Source: Massilia sp. BSC265 (GTDB taxonomy: Bacteria > Pseudomonadota > Gammaproteobacteria > Burkholderiales > Burkholderiaceae_D). Taken from it: DNA of 64,000 nucleotides. The position numbers and the translations under genes were made by a program. The notes beneath the pieces are model-generated. The model was not told where the DNA came from. It did no database searches and saw nothing but the letters and a program-made list of their open reading frames with translations. Positions 51,638 to 61,157 of the stretch are shown here, piece after piece. The stretch is taken from the NCBI RefSeq assembly GCF_000740675.1, contig NZ_JPXI01000019.1:1-64000 (forward strand), read 5' to 3'. Each line of letters begins with the position of its first letter. Position 1 is the stretch's first letter.

Positions 51638-52486
51638 ATGCAGCAAACCCCGACCATCTCTGTCGTGATCACCACATACAACCGCCCGGACGCACTCGAA
51701 GCGGTCGTGGAAGCCTGTTTCATGCAGGATGACAAGAATTTTGAAATCATTATCGCTGATGACGGCTCCACTGCCAACACGCGGGACACCGTCACGGCCC
51801 TGGCCGCCCGCTCGCCCGTGCCGCTCAAACACGTGTGGCAGCCGGACGAAGGCTTTCGCGCCGCCATGGCCCGCAACCGCGGCACGCTGGCGGCAACCGG
51901 TAACTATATCATCTTCCTGGACGGCGACTGCGTGCCGCAGCGCGACTTCATTGCGCGTCACCGGCTTCTTGCGCGGCCGGGCTTCCTCGTCTCGGGCAGC
52001 CGTATCCTCCTGAGCCAGGCGCTGACCGAACGCGTCCTGCGCGAGCACATCGACGTCGCCGGCCTCGGCGTCCTCGAGCGCCTGCGCTGCCGCCTGCGCG
52101 GCGACATGAACAAGGTGCTGCAGACGATGCTGCGCTGGCCCGACATCGGCCGCGTGCGGCGCCGCTTCAGCTGGCGCCGCATCAAGAGCTGCAACCTGGC
52201 CGTCTGGCGCGCGGACCTGGAGAAAGTCAACGGCTTCGACGAGAGTTTCGTGGGCTGGGGCCACGAAGACGCCGACCTGGTCCTGCGCCTGTTCCATGCC
52301 GGCGTGCTGCGCAAGGACGGCGCCCTGGCCACCGAGGTGCTGCACCTGTGGCACCGGGAAGCGGAACGCGACGAGGAATCGAGCAACCGCAACGTGGTCC
52401 TCCAGCGGGCTGCCGACAGAACCACCCAGGCGGTGCGCGGACTGCGCGAGCATGCGGGCGAGGCGCCTTCTTCCATCCCGGGGTGA
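51638..52486 (+). CDS. Family 2 glycosyltransferase
   Basis: A 282-residue cytoplasmic GT-A enzyme transferring a sugar from a nucleotide donor, probably to LPS or capsule. ISVVITTYNRPDALEAVVEA starts the fold, IIIADDGST and IIFLDGDCVP (DxD-like) bind the donor, and FDESFVGWGHEDADLVLRLF is the Gal-transferase C-terminal motif. Divergent from the O-antigen ligase gene. Confidence 0.9.
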   Translation: MQQTPTISVVITTYNRPDALEAVVEACFMQDDKNFEIIIADDGSTANTRDTVTALAARSPVPLKHVWQPDEGFRAAMARNRGTLAATGNYIIFLDGDCVPQRDFIARHRLLARPGFLVSGSRILLSQALTERVLREHIDVAGLGVLERLRCRLRGDMNKVLQTMLRWPDIGRVRRRFSWRRIKSCNLAVWRADLEKVNGFDESFVGWGHEDADLVLRLFHAGVLRKDGALATEVLHLWHREAERDEESSNRNVVLQRAADRTTQAVRGLREHAGEAPSSIPG

Positions 52487-52524
52487 CAGGCGGCGTGGGC
52501 GCCCGCGGCGAGCCGAACCGGAGC

Positions 52525-52797
52525 TCAGGCGGACATGCCTTTTTGCAGCAGTTCGGCCACCAGGCCGTTCAACTCGACGCCGCGCTCCTTGCTCAGGTCC
52601 TGGAGCTGCTTGACCAGGTCGCCGTTGAGCTTGACGGCAAACGGTACCAGCCCCAGCGCGCGCTCCCGCTCACGCTGCTCGCGGCGGTCGGGTGCGGGCG
52701 CCTTGGCTGACGCAGCGGCACCGAAGGCGGCTCCTTTCACGCTCATCTGGTTCATCAATTTCTTCGCGTCGCTCTTGGCCAGGTCGGTCTTTTTCAT
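52525..52797 (-). CDS. Small protein with possible ribbon-helix-helix C-terminus
   Basis: A 90-residue protein (MKKTDLAKSDAKKLMNQMSV) with an Ala/Lys-rich N-terminal half, and a C-terminal segment FAVKLNGDLVKQLQDLSKER with GVELNGLVAELLQKGM, which resembles a CopG/Arc-type ribbon-helix-helix DNA-binding dimer. No toxin partner lies beside it. If it binds DNA, targets are unknown. Confidence 0.65.
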   Translation of the reverse strand: MKKTDLAKSDAKKLMNQMSVKGAAFGAAASAKAPAPDRREQRERERALGLVPFAVKLNGDLVKQLQDLSKERGVELNGLVAELLQKGMSA

Positions 52798-52974
52798 CGC
52801 ATGCCCTCTGTTGTCAAAGCTGGATTCTACGCGTCTCAGGCAGGGAAGATAAAGCGCGAGCTCACCGGGTCTCCCCGTCAGAAGAGCCCTTGAGGCCTTA
52901 TGCAGGACGATTTGCTCCACGGGACTCAGCGTGCAATGATCGATCCTTGTGCCATGCTCGGAAAGGAAGCCAAC

Positions 52975-54048
52975 GTGCGTCAACTGTATGCATTTCTCGC
53001 CGCATCGCTCTTGTCGGGTGCAGCCGCTGCACAGGCTTACCGGCCCGATTTCGATCCCAGCAGACTGAAAGGCCCGGCTGCCGGGCCGGCCAACGAGGTG
53101 ATGGTGCTCGGGACGTCCCACTTGTCGCAGCTGCCGAACAGCTTCGATCCCGCCCACCTGCGCCCCATCGAGGACCGGCTGGCGCGCTGGCGTCCGGACG
53201 GCATCGCGGTCGAGGCCTTGTCGGGCATGCAGTGCGACCATATGCGCCGCTACCCGGCGCGCTACGCGGAGACGATCGACACCTATTGCTGGGACCCGGC
53301 GCCTGCGCACGCTTCGACCGGCCTGGACGTGCCCGCGGCGACCGCGCAGGCCGGACAGATGCTGGCTGCATGGCCCGCGAACCCGTCCGCCAGCCAGCGG
53401 CGGCGCCTGGCGGCCCTGTTCCTCGCGGGTGGCGAGCGGACGTCGGCACTCGTCCAGTGGCTGCGCCTGCCGCAGGCAGAACGGTCCGCCGGCGACGGCC
53501 TTGACGCCACGCTGGTCGCATTCCTGGACGAGCTGAAGGAGGCGCGCAACGAACGCTACCTGCTCGCCGCGCGCCTGGCAGCGCGCCTTGGCCACGAACA
53601 GGTGTATCCGATGGACGACCACACGGCCGACCGTCCGACAGCGGACAGGAAAGCCGCCGGGGACGCCTTGTCGAGAGCCTGGGACAATCCGGCGCTGAAG
53701 CGGCGCCTGGGTGCGATCAAGGCATTGGAGGAGAAAGTGGGCAGCGCGCAAGGCGTGCTGGCCCTGTATCGTGCCGACAATGCGCGGGGAGCGACGAAGC
53801 TTGCTTTCGACAGCGATTTCGGCGCGGCGCTCGAGGAGCCGTCGCCACGGCGCTTCGGACGCCGGTATGTGGGCTATTGGGAGACGCGCAACCTGCGCAT
53901 GGCGGGCAACATTCGCGACGTGCTGGCGGAGCGGCCCGGGATGCGCATGCTGGTGATCGTCGGGGCTTCGCACAAGGGCTACCTGGAGGCCTACCTGCAC
54001 CAGATGCATGATGTGCGGATCGTGGATGCGGCGCCCTTGTTACGGTGA
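52975..54048 (+). CDS. DUF5694 domain exported protein
   Basis: A 357-residue protein starting at GTG 52975 (AAGGAAGCC ribosome-binding site upstream) with a signal peptide (VRQLYAFLAASLLSGAAAAQ). EVMVLGTSHLSQL and RNLRMAGNIRDVLAERPGMR with LVIVGASHKGYLEAYLHQM are the DUF5694 signatures; the family resembles TraB/erythromycin-esterase-like folds with conserved His residues. Function is unknown. ATG codons at 52900 and 52954 were not chosen because they would put residues before the signal peptide. Confidence 0.72.
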   Translation: MRQLYAFLAASLLSGAAAAQAYRPDFDPSRLKGPAAGPANEVMVLGTSHLSQLPNSFDPAHLRPIEDRLARWRPDGIAVEALSGMQCDHMRRYPARYAETIDTYCWDPAPAHASTGLDVPAATAQAGQMLAAWPANPSASQRRRLAALFLAGGERTSALVQWLRLPQAERSAGDGLDATLVAFLDELKEARNERYLLAARLAARLGHEQVYPMDDHTADRPTADRKAAGDALSRAWDNPALKRRLGAIKALEEKVGSAQGVLALYRADNARGATKLAFDSDFGAALEEPSPRRFGRRYVGYWETRNLRMAGNIRDVLAERPGMRMLVIVGASHKGYLEAYLHQMHDVRIVDAAPLLR

Positions 54049-54063
54049 GGATGCCGGCCCCTT

Positions 54064-54160
54064 GTAGGGTCCGCCTCGTCTGCGCACAGGGGAGTCGACC
54101 GCGTGGGCGGCGTTCACGCTGCCGGCCGAGCACATGGCCGGGTGGAGCTGCCCACCCTAC
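54064..54160. repeat. REP-doublet element 6 (diverged)
   Basis: Begins GTAGGGTCCGCC and ends GCCCACCCTAC, with ACCGCGTGGGCGGC in the middle. The left hairpin has lost pairing, so this copy looks older. It lies between the convergent DUF5694 and dnaE genes. Confidence 0.7.
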
Positions 54161-54163
54161 GGA

Positions 54164-57100
54164 TCAGTACTCCACCGCCACATCCTTCGCTCCCAGCGTC
54201 AGCTCCAGCTGCTGCTTGAGCGTATCCGACGGCGCCACCCGCCAGTCGTCGCCCAGCTGCAGCACGGCTTCGACGCCCTGCGGCTTGATGCGCAGGCTGA
54301 CCGGCAGGCCGTCCTGCTGGCGGTAGGGCTGCAGGACCTCGGCCAGCTTGGCCGGATTCAGGTCGCAGGACACGTCCATTTCCAGCTTGAAGCCGTACTG
54401 GATGCGCGCCGCCGCGATGTCGTAGACCTTCTCCGCGGTGATGCGCAGGCCGCCGTTGAAGCGGTCTTCGGAGACCTTGCCGACCACCAGCAGGAACTCG
54501 TCTTCCTTGAAGATGTTCTTGTTCGCTTCCAGCAGCTCGCTGTAGATCGTCACCTCGACCACGCCGGTCTTGTCGTCCAGCGACACGATCAGGATCTTGC
54601 CGCGCTGGGTCATCTGGGTGCGCACGCCGGTGATCACGCCGCACAGCATGCGCGGGTCGCGCGAAGGCTCCAGGTCCTTCAGCTTGGTCTTGGCGAAGCG
54701 CCGCACCTCGGCCGCATACGAGTCGAACATGTGGCCCGACAGGTAGTAGCCGAGCGCGATCTTCTCTTCGGCCAGCTTCTGGCGGTCGGTCCAGGGCGTC
54801 GCCTTGACGTACTCGGGCGGGGCCACCAGGTCGGAATCAATGCCGCCGAACAGGCTGACCTGGTTGGCGGCGGCGGCGGCCTGGCCGGCCGCTTCCATCG
54901 CGAAGCCGACCGAGGCCAGCAGCACGGCGCGGTCCACGCCGAAGCAGTCCATGGCGCCGGCGCGGATCAGGCTCTCGATGGTGCGGCGGTTGATCTGCTT
55001 GCGGTCCACGCGCATGCAGAAGTCGAACAGGTCCTTGAACTTGCCGCCTTCCGTACGCGCCGCGATGATCGCCTCGATCGCACCCTGCCCCGCGCCCTTC
55101 ACGCCACCCAGGCCGTAGCGGATGTTCGAGACCTGCTTGCCGGTGACGGAACGCGGCTGGCCTTCCGGCGTGAAGCGGAAGTGGGACTCGTTGACGTCCG
55201 GCGGCAGGATGGTCAGCTTGCAGACGTCGATCGCGTCCTCGACCAGGATCTTGATCTTCTCGGTGTCTTCCATCGCCAGCGACATGTTGGCTGCCATGAA
55301 CGCGGCGGTATGGTGCACCTTGAGGTAAGCCGTGTGATAGGACAGCAGCGCATAGGCGGCCGCGTGCGACTTGTTGAAGCCGTAGCCCGCGAACTTCTCC
55401 ATCAGGTCGAAGATCTCGTCGGCCTTTTCCTGCGACAGACCGTCCTTGGCGGCGCCGGCGCGGAAGATCGCGCGGTGCTCGGCCATTTCCTCGGCTTTCT
55501 TCTTGCCCATCGCGCGGCGCAGCATGTCCGCGCCGCCCAGCGAGTAGCCGCCGACGATCTGCGCCATCTGCATCACCTGCTCCTGGTAGACCATGATGCC
55601 GTAGGTCTCGGACAGAATGGATTCGGTACGCGGGTCCGGATAGTCGAACTTCTCGCCGTGCTTGCGTTTGCAGAAGTCGGGAATCAGGTCCATCGGGCCC
55701 GGACGGTAGAGCGCCACCAGCGCGATGATGTCCTCGAAGCGGTCGGGACGCGCATCCTTCAGCATGCCCTGCATGCCGCGCGATTCAAGCTGGAAGATCG
55801 CGACAGTCTTGGCGTCGGACAGCAGCTTGTACGAAGGCCGGTCGTTGAGCGGCAGGGTCTCGAGGGTGAAGTCGGCGTCGGCCGGATCGAGCGCGCGGAT
55901 GTAGTTTACCGCACGGTCGAGGATGGTGAGCGTGGTCAGGCCCAGGAAGTCGAACTTCACCAGGCCGACGGCTTCCACATCGTCCTTGTCGTACTGCGAG
56001 ACGACGCCGGCGTCGCCGCCCTGGGTGTACAGCGGGCAGAAGTCGGTGAGCTTGCCGGGCGCGATCAGCACGCCGCCGGCGTGCATGCCGATGCCGCGGG
56101 TGATGCCCTCGACCTGCTGGGCGAGATCCAGCAGCTGCTTGACCTCTTCCTCGTTCTCGAGCCGCTCCTTGAGCAGCGGTTCTTCTTCGATCGCCTCGGC
56201 GATCGAGACCGGCTTGCCCGGCTTGAACGGGATCAGCTTGGAGATGCCGTCGCAGAAGTTGTAGCCGAAGTCGAGCACGCGGCCGACGTCGCGGATCGCG
56301 CCTTTCGCGGCCATGGTGCCGAAGGTGGCGATCTGCGAGACCGCGTCGCGCCCGTACAGGTCCTTCACGTGCTGGATGACGAGTTCGCGCTTTTCCTGGC
56401 AGAAGTCGATGTCGAAGTCGGGCATCGAGACGCGTTCCGGGTTCAGGAAGCGTTCGAACAGCAGGTTGTACTTCAGTGGGTCGAGGTCGGTGATCTTGAG
56501 CGCATACGCCACCAGCGAGCCCGCACCCGAGCCGCGGCCCGGGCCGATCGGCACGCCGTTGTTCTTGCCCCACTGGATGAATTCCGCCACGATCAGGAAG
56601 TAGCCCGGGAACTTCATCTTGATGATGGTCTGGTTCTCGAACTCGAGGCGCGCCTCGTAGCGCGGGCGCTCCTTCTCGCGCACTTCCGGATCGGGGTAGA
56701 GCTGCACCAGGCGCTCTTCCAGGCCCTTCTTGGTCTCGGAGACCAGGAAGTCGTCGATGGTCATGCCATCCGGGGTCGGGAAATCCGGCAGCTGGGGCTT
56801 GCCCAGCGTCAGGGTGACGTTGCAGCGCTTGGCGATCTCCACCGAATTGGCGAGCGCGCCCGGCAGGTCGGCGAACAGTTCCGCCATCTCGGCCTGGGTC
56901 TTGAAGCACATCTCTTCGTTGAAGCGGCGTACGCGCTTGGCGTTGGCCAGCATCTCGCCCTCGGCGATGCAGACGCGCGCTTCGTGGGCGATGAATTCGT
57001 CCTTGTTCAGGAACTGCACCGGGTGGGTCGCCACCACCGGCAGGCCGAGGCGCGAGGCCAGCGCCACCGAATGGCGCACGCCCTGCTCCTGGTTGGGCTG

Positions 57101-57673
57101 GCCGGCGCGCTGGATCTCGATGTAGAAGTGGCCCGGGAAGATGCGCGCCCAGCGTTCGGCGGCACGTTCGGCGCGCTCGATGTCGCCGTTGTCGATGGCC
57201 TGGCCGACGTCGCCGAAGCAGGCGCCCGACAGCACGATCAGGGCATTGGCCTGGTCGACGTCCGGCTCCAGGGTCGACCTGGAGGTGGCCAGCGCCTCCA
57301 GCCACTCGACGCGGATCTCGGCACGGCCCTTGTACTGGTTGGTGAGCCAGGCCTTGGACAGCAGGTCGCACAGCTGCAGGTAGCCGGTGCGGTTCTTGGC
57401 CAGGATCAGCAGGCGCGAGGGCTTGTCGCGGTTCTCGTCGTTGGTGATCCAGGCATCCACGCCGACGATCGGCTTGATCCCCTTCCCCCGCGCCGCCTTG
57501 TAGAAGCGCACCAGGCAGAACATGTTGGCCAGGTCGGTCACGGCCAGCGCCGGCTGCTGGTCCTTCGCGGCTGCCCCGACGATGTCGTCGATGCGCACGA
57601 GGCCGTCGACGATCGAGTATTCGGAGTGGACGCGAAGATGCGTAAACGTCGGGGTAAAGGTCGGGGAAGTCAT
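54164..57673 (-). CDS. dnaE: DNA polymerase III alpha subunit
   Basis: A 1169-residue replicative polymerase of normal DnaE1 length. N-terminal PHP domain (FTHLRVHSEYSIVDGLVRID); palm domain with the catalytic MPDFDIDFCQEKRELV motif; fingers and beta-binding region; C-terminal OB fold (GKILIVSLDDKTGVVEVTIY) and tau-binding end. It synthesises the leading and lagging strands. Start ATG 57673. Confidence 0.97.
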   Translation of the reverse strand: MTSPTFTPTFTHLRVHSEYSIVDGLVRIDDIVGAAAKDQQPALAVTDLANMFCLVRFYKAARGKGIKPIVGVDAWITNDENRDKPSRLLILAKNRTGYLQLCDLLSKAWLTNQYKGRAEIRVEWLEALATSRSTLEPDVDQANALIVLSGACFGDVGQAIDNGDIERAERAAERWARIFPGHFYIEIQRAGQPNQEQGVRHSVALASRLGLPVVATHPVQFLNKDEFIAHEARVCIAEGEMLANAKRVRRFNEEMCFKTQAEMAELFADLPGALANSVEIAKRCNVTLTLGKPQLPDFPTPDGMTIDDFLVSETKKGLEERLVQLYPDPEVREKERPRYEARLEFENQTIIKMKFPGYFLIVAEFIQWGKNNGVPIGPGRGSGAGSLVAYALKITDLDPLKYNLLFERFLNPERVSMPDFDIDFCQEKRELVIQHVKDLYGRDAVSQIATFGTMAAKGAIRDVGRVLDFGYNFCDGISKLIPFKPGKPVSIAEAIEEEPLLKERLENEEEVKQLLDLAQQVEGITRGIGMHAGGVLIAPGKLTDFCPLYTQGGDAGVVSQYDKDDVEAVGLVKFDFLGLTTLTILDRAVNYIRALDPADADFTLETLPLNDRPSYKLLSDAKTVAIFQLESRGMQGMLKDARPDRFEDIIALVALYRPGPMDLIPDFCKRKHGEKFDYPDPRTESILSETYGIMVYQEQVMQMAQIVGGYSLGGADMLRRAMGKKKAEEMAEHRAIFRAGAAKDGLSQEKADEIFDLMEKFAGYGFNKSHAAAYALLSYHTAYLKVHHTAAFMAANMSLAMEDTEKIKILVEDAIDVCKLTILPPDVNESHFRFTPEGQPRSVTGKQVSNIRYGLGGVKGAGQGAIEAIIAARTEGGKFKDLFDFCMRVDRKQINRRTIESLIRAGAMDCFGVDRAVLLASVGFAMEAAGQAAAAANQVSLFGGIDSDLVAPPEYVKATPWTDRQKLAEEKIALGYYLSGHMFDSYAAEVRRFAKTKLKDLEPSRDPRMLCGVITGVRTQMTQRGKILIVSLDDKTGVVEVTIYSELLEANKNIFKEDEFLLVVGKVSEDRFNGGLRITAEKVYDIAAARIQYGFKLEMDVSCDLNPAKLAEVLQPYRQQDGLPVSLRIKPQGVEAVLQLGDDWRVAPSDTLKQQLELTLGAKDVAVEY

Positions 57674-57785
57674 CCCGACATTTTACTCCGGCTGGGCTTC
57701 GCTTGAAGTTGTGCGATTGTTCAGTCGTTGCTGATTGGCATCGCCGCGCAGCAGATGAACCGCTGCGGGCGGGGCCGTCTGCCTT

Positions 57786-57791
57786 TATAAT
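57786..57791 (+). promoter_or_regulatory. -10 element of trhO
   Basis: A perfect TATAAT lies 29 bases before the ATG. The -35 region is not conserved. Confidence 0.4.
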
Positions 57792-57820
57792 GTCGGCCTG
57801 TCTTTACCAGCCTTGCCGAC

Positions 57821-58723
57821 ATGTCTTCCACAGCCAATACCGCCAACTTCGTCAATATCGCCGCCTATAAATTCGTCACGCTCGACGATCTCGACGCGCT
57901 GCGTCCGCAGTACCAGGCGCTGTGCAACGAACTGGGCCTGAGGGGCACCATCCTGTTGACGCCGGAAGGCATCAACATGTTCCTGTCCGGCTCGCGCGAG
58001 CACATCGACCAGTTCCTGGCGTGGGTGCGCAGCGACGCCCGCCTGGCCGACCTCGAGTGGAAGGAAAGCCTGTCGAGCGAACAGTCGCACAAGCGCATGC
58101 TGGTGAAGATCAAGAAGGAAATCATCACGATGCGCATGCCGCTCATCAAGCCCGAGCTCGGCCGTGCACCCTCGGTCGACCCGAAAACGCTCAAGCGCTG
58201 GCTCGACCAGGGGCATGACGACGAGGGCGTGCCGGTCGTGATGATGGAAACCCGGAATGCCTTCGAAGTGGATGTCGGCACCTTCAACAACACGCTCGAC
58301 TACCGTATCGAGAAGTTCACCGAGTTCCCGGAAGTCGCCGCCCAGCATAAGGATGAGCTGGCCGGCAAGACGGTCGTGACCTTCTGCACCGGCGGTATCC
58401 GCTGCGAGAAGGCGGCGATCCACATGAAGAACATCGGCTACGAGCGCGTGTTCCAGCTCGACGGCGGCATCCTCAAGTACTTCGAGGAAGTCGGCGGCGA
58501 CCATTACACGGGCGACTGCTTCGTGTTCGACTACCGTACCGCGCTCAATCCCAAGCTGGAGCCGACGGAGACCGTCCAGTGCTTCGCCTGCCGCGCAGTC
58601 GTGACGCCGCGCCAGCAGCTGTCGCCGGACTATGTGGTCGGCAAGTCCTGCCCGCATTGCGCAGGCAAGGCCGCTCCGGCCCAGGAAGCCGCCGAACCGG
58701 CCGGGAACGCCGCAGGCCGGTAA
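57821..58723 (+). CDS. trhO: tRNA uridine(34) hydroxylase, rhodanese-like
   Basis: A 300-residue cytoplasmic protein of the YceA/TrhO family that with O2 makes 5-hydroxyuridine at tRNA position 34. Residues about 1-110 carry the N-terminal acylphosphatase-like domain ([20 protein letters not shown]); the rhodanese domain has [14 protein letters not shown] with the active-site Cys near residue 189; and a C-terminal Cys pair follows ([12 protein letters not shown]) that may bind zinc. The tail is Ala/Glu/Pro-rich. Terminator directly downstream. Confidence 0.93.
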   Translation: MSSTANTANFVNIAAYKFVTLDDLDALRPQYQALCNELGLRGTILLTPEGINMFLSGSREHIDQFLAWVRSDARLADLEWKESLSSEQSHKRMLVKIKKEIITMRMPLIKPELGRAPSVDPKTLKRWLDQGHDDEGVPVVMMETRNAFEVDVGTFNNTLDYRIEKFTEFPEVAAQHKDELAGKTVVTFCTGGIRCEKAAIHMKNIGYERVFQLDGGILKYFEEVGGDHYTGDCFVFDYRTALNPKLEPTETVQCFACRAVVTPRQQLSPDYVVGKSCPHCAGKAAPAQEAAEPAGNAAGR

Positions 58724-58746
58724 ACCCGACCCGCTACCACCCAATT

Positions 58747-58785
58747 AAAAAGCCCCGGCCACGACAGGTGTGGAAGGGGCTTTTT
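58747..58785. terminator. Bidirectional terminator between trhO and the DUF4214 gene
   Basis: AAAAAGCCCC (58747-58756) pairs with GGGGCTTTTT (58776-58785), with an inner CCAC/GTGG stem. It can stop trhO and the convergent DUF4214 gene. Confidence 0.88.
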
Positions 58786-58837
58786 ATATTGCCTTTGCAG
58801 CCGGTGACGCGTCATGCATCCCCAGGCCTGGCGTCAT

Positions 58838-59410
58838 TTAAAACAGGAATTCCGGGGCGTCCATGCCGCTTGGGGAACCGACGATCTGGGCAATCTTGGC
58901 ATCGATCTGGCCAGGCTGGATTGCCGCTGCTGCCGACTGCGCATCCTTGACGGTGCCCACATAGGCTTCCGCGATGTCGAACGAGCCTGGACGCAGGTAG
59001 GCATTGATTTCCGCCTGGGTGTCGAGACGATTCGTGAATTCGGTAGCGACCGCCACCTTGGCGTTGAAGATCTGCTTGTCCGGAAGCGAAGCAGCTTTCA
59101 CCATTTCGGTCACCACCGTGTTGATGGTCAGCGTGCCGTTATTCATGGCATCGGTCCAGAATTTGACGCCTGCGGCTTCACCCTGGCGGCCGAACATGTT
59201 CTCGTAGACCTCGCGCACGATGCCTTCGTTGTTCATGTTCGCGTAGTTCGCGCGGTACTCGGCCGAACCCGAGAAATCGCGGGAGATTTGTTGCAGCACG
59301 TTCGGATTGACGTTCAGCGCATCGACCCAGAATTTCAGTCCGCCCGGATCCGCAGGGCGGCCAAAGAACTGCACGTACATTTGCTGAACGTTGTACACAT
59401 TATCTGCCAT
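58838..59410 (-). CDS. DUF4214 protein, candidate type I secretion substrate
   Basis: A 190-residue protein without a Sec signal. Two DUF4214-type repeats are visible: [20 protein letters not shown] near residues 8-31 and [20 protein letters not shown] near 65-88, each with FGR, GxKFW and DAL/DAM. The C-terminus is ALA/Gln/Asp-rich and ends DAPEFLF, an acidic residue followed by hydrophobic residues, as at the extreme C-terminus of type I-secreted proteases. It has no RTX repeats. TAGGAGG precedes the ATG. The type I exporter operon lies 416 bases upstream, on the same strand. Confidence 0.72.
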   Translation of the reverse strand: MADNVYNVQQMYVQFFGRPADPGGLKFWVDALNVNPNVLQQISRDFSGSAEYRANYANMNNEGIVREVYENMFGRQGEAAGVKFWTDAMNNGTLTINTVVTEMVKAASLPDKQIFNAKVAVATEFTNRLDTQAEINAYLRPGSFDIAEAYVGTVKDAQSAAAAIQPGQIDAKIAQIVGSPSGMDAPEFLF

Positions 59411-59826
59411 CGCAGCCTCCTATAAGAATGTATAGAAAATATTACACAATTCCGAAAAGGGGTGGCGCAGCAAACGCGGCAGTATTGTAACAAATTCTAC
59501 ATAGATACTATTTCTTATTGGAAGTAACCACTAACGACCAACGCTGAATTGTGAAATTTGGAAATTAGTTACAAGGTCTTTATTTGTCTTTATGAGAGTG
59601 CCGCGCGAGACCGTGTTTTTATATTTCCAATGCCAAAAGGAAACCATATTCACTCACCGGGCAAGAGGAGCGTTCTGCTCAACATTTACAAGCGAAAATC
59701 TTTACTAAAAATAAGTAACGAAAAAACCACAGTCGATAATGGCATGGTGGTTCGTGACGAAAAAACCGCTCAGCACTGACTGAGCGGTTTCAGGCATTTC
59801 GCTATATGTTGTGTTCGCTGTTCAGC
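59411..59826. other. AT-richer intergenic region between the DUF4214 and tolC-type genes
   Basis: A 416-base stretch, clearly lower in GC than its surroundings. It holds the terminator of the secretion operon (59760-59790) and presumably the DUF4214 promoter. A 73-codon plus-strand frame (59558-59779) starts at TTG without a ribosome-binding site and was not accepted. Confidence 0.55.
59760..59790 (-). terminator. Terminator of the type I secretion operon (minus strand)
   Basis: CCGCTCAG (59766-59773) pairs with CTGAGCGG (59780-59787); six A residues on the plus strand form the U-tract on the minus strand, 37 bases past the tolC-type stop. Confidence 0.82.
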
Positions 59827-61155
59827 TTATTCGAAATAAGCAGCGATCAATTGCACGTCGTCGCGAGCGAGGGTCCCCGCCGCCGCCTTCAGGCGCAGTT
59901 GCGCCAGCATGTAGCCATAGCGCGCTTGCGCCAGGTCGCGCCGCGCGAGCGATAGCTGGCGCTGGGCATTGAGCACGTCGAGGTTGATGCGTACGCCGCC
60001 CTTGATGCTTTGCTCGGTAGCCTTTACCAGCAATTCGGCCGAGTCGACTGCCTTGATCAGTGCATTGATGCGCGGAACGCTGCTTTCGGTCAGCTTGTAT
60101 TGGCGGCGGAGCTCCACCAACACCTTGTTGATCTGCGTTTCGAGGTCGGCGACCGCCCTGCCCTTGTTGGCCGCGGCCTGGCGCGTTGCGGCACTGATCG
60201 CACCGCCTGCATAAAGCGGGATATTGACCTGGAAGCCGACACTATGGGTCTTGATGTCCTGGTTGATGGTAGTGGTGGTGTCCGAGACGCCCTTGTTGTA
60301 AGTGGCGATGGCATCGAGCCTGGGCAGGTGTCCGGCACGCTGCTTCCTGATCTCTTCCGTCGCAACCTGGACGCCATACTGCAGGGTCTGAATATCCGGA
60401 TTGTTTCGAAGCGCGATGTCTTTCCACGCATCGAAACCCAATACATCCCGCTGCTCGGCGCGGAAGCCCGGGCGCAGCTGGTCCAGCCTGTCCACGTAGC
60501 CACCGATGATACCGGCCAGGACATCCAGGGCGCTGTTCATGTTGTTTTCGGCTTCGATCAGGGCCGCTTCCGCCACGTCCAGCCGCGACTGGGTTTCCAG
60601 CATGTCGGTGCGGGTCCCCTCGCCATTCTTGAACAGCTTGTCATTGACATTGCGTTGCTCGACGTAGACATCGCGCTCGGCACGCGCCAAGGCCACCTGG
60701 TCGGCCTGGAACAAGGCATCGAAATAGGCCTCGGCCACGCGCAGGATGACGTTCTGCTCCTGGCTTTCGAACTGGGCCGCAGTGTAATTGCTCTGTGCGA
60801 CACCCTGGCGGTAGCGGGCAATGGCGTCGAAATTCACCAGCGGCTGGCGCACCTGCACCACGGTCGAGCGCGAAATGTAGTGCTGGTCGTTCACGCGGCC
60901 CAGACCGTAGTCGCTAACCGTATGGGCCTTGTTGCTGCCGTAATTGGCGCTGACGTTCGGCAGCAGGTTGGAACGGCCGAGGATGCGGTTTTCCTTGCCG
61001 GCCTCGTTCGCGTACACCGCCGAGCGGAAGGCCGGATCGTTTTTCAACGCGAGATCATAAGCTTCCAGGAGGCCGAGCGCCGACGCCTGGCCACAGGCGG
61101 CGGCCAGTGCAAACCCGAGTACGGCGGGCAGGAGCTTCATCGACGGAATGCGCAT
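59827..61155 (-). CDS. TolC family outer-membrane protein of a type I secretion system
   Basis: A 442-residue outer-membrane channel with signal peptide (MRIPSMKLLPAVLGFALAAA, cleaved near ASA-LGL). LLEAYDLALKNDPAFRSAVY begins the first TolC repeat and the second repeat starts near residue 230 (NPDIQTLQYGVQVATEEIRK). It connects the HlyD-type adaptor to the exterior. GGAGGA lies upstream of ATG 61155, which begins two bases after the adaptor stop; a TTG at 61161 is possible. Confidence 0.92.
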   Translation of the reverse strand: MRIPSMKLLPAVLGFALAAACGQASALGLLEAYDLALKNDPAFRSAVYANEAGKENRILGRSNLLPNVSANYGSNKAHTVSDYGLGRVNDQHYISRSTVVQVRQPLVNFDAIARYRQGVAQSNYTAAQFESQEQNVILRVAEAYFDALFQADQVALARAERDVYVEQRNVNDKLFKNGEGTRTDMLETQSRLDVAEAALIEAENNMNSALDVLAGIIGGYVDRLDQLRPGFRAEQRDVLGFDAWKDIALRNNPDIQTLQYGVQVATEEIRKQRAGHLPRLDAIATYNKGVSDTTTTINQDIKTHSVGFQVNIPLYAGGAISAATRQAAANKGRAVADLETQINKVLVELRRQYKLTESSVPRINALIKAVDSAELLVKATEQSIKGGVRINLDVLNAQRQLSLARRDLAQARYGYMLAQLRLKAAAGTLARDDVQLIAAYFE

Positions 61156-61157
61156 TG

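Noticed and set aside
54134..57706. 1190-codon plus-strand open frame antisense to dnaE
   Set aside because: dnaE on the minus strand is unambiguous with all motifs; the long plus-strand frame is a shadow of it.
59558..59779. 73-codon plus-strand frame in the AT-rich spacer
   Set aside because: It starts at TTG without ribosome-binding site and runs through the terminator of the secretion operon; composition is non-coding.
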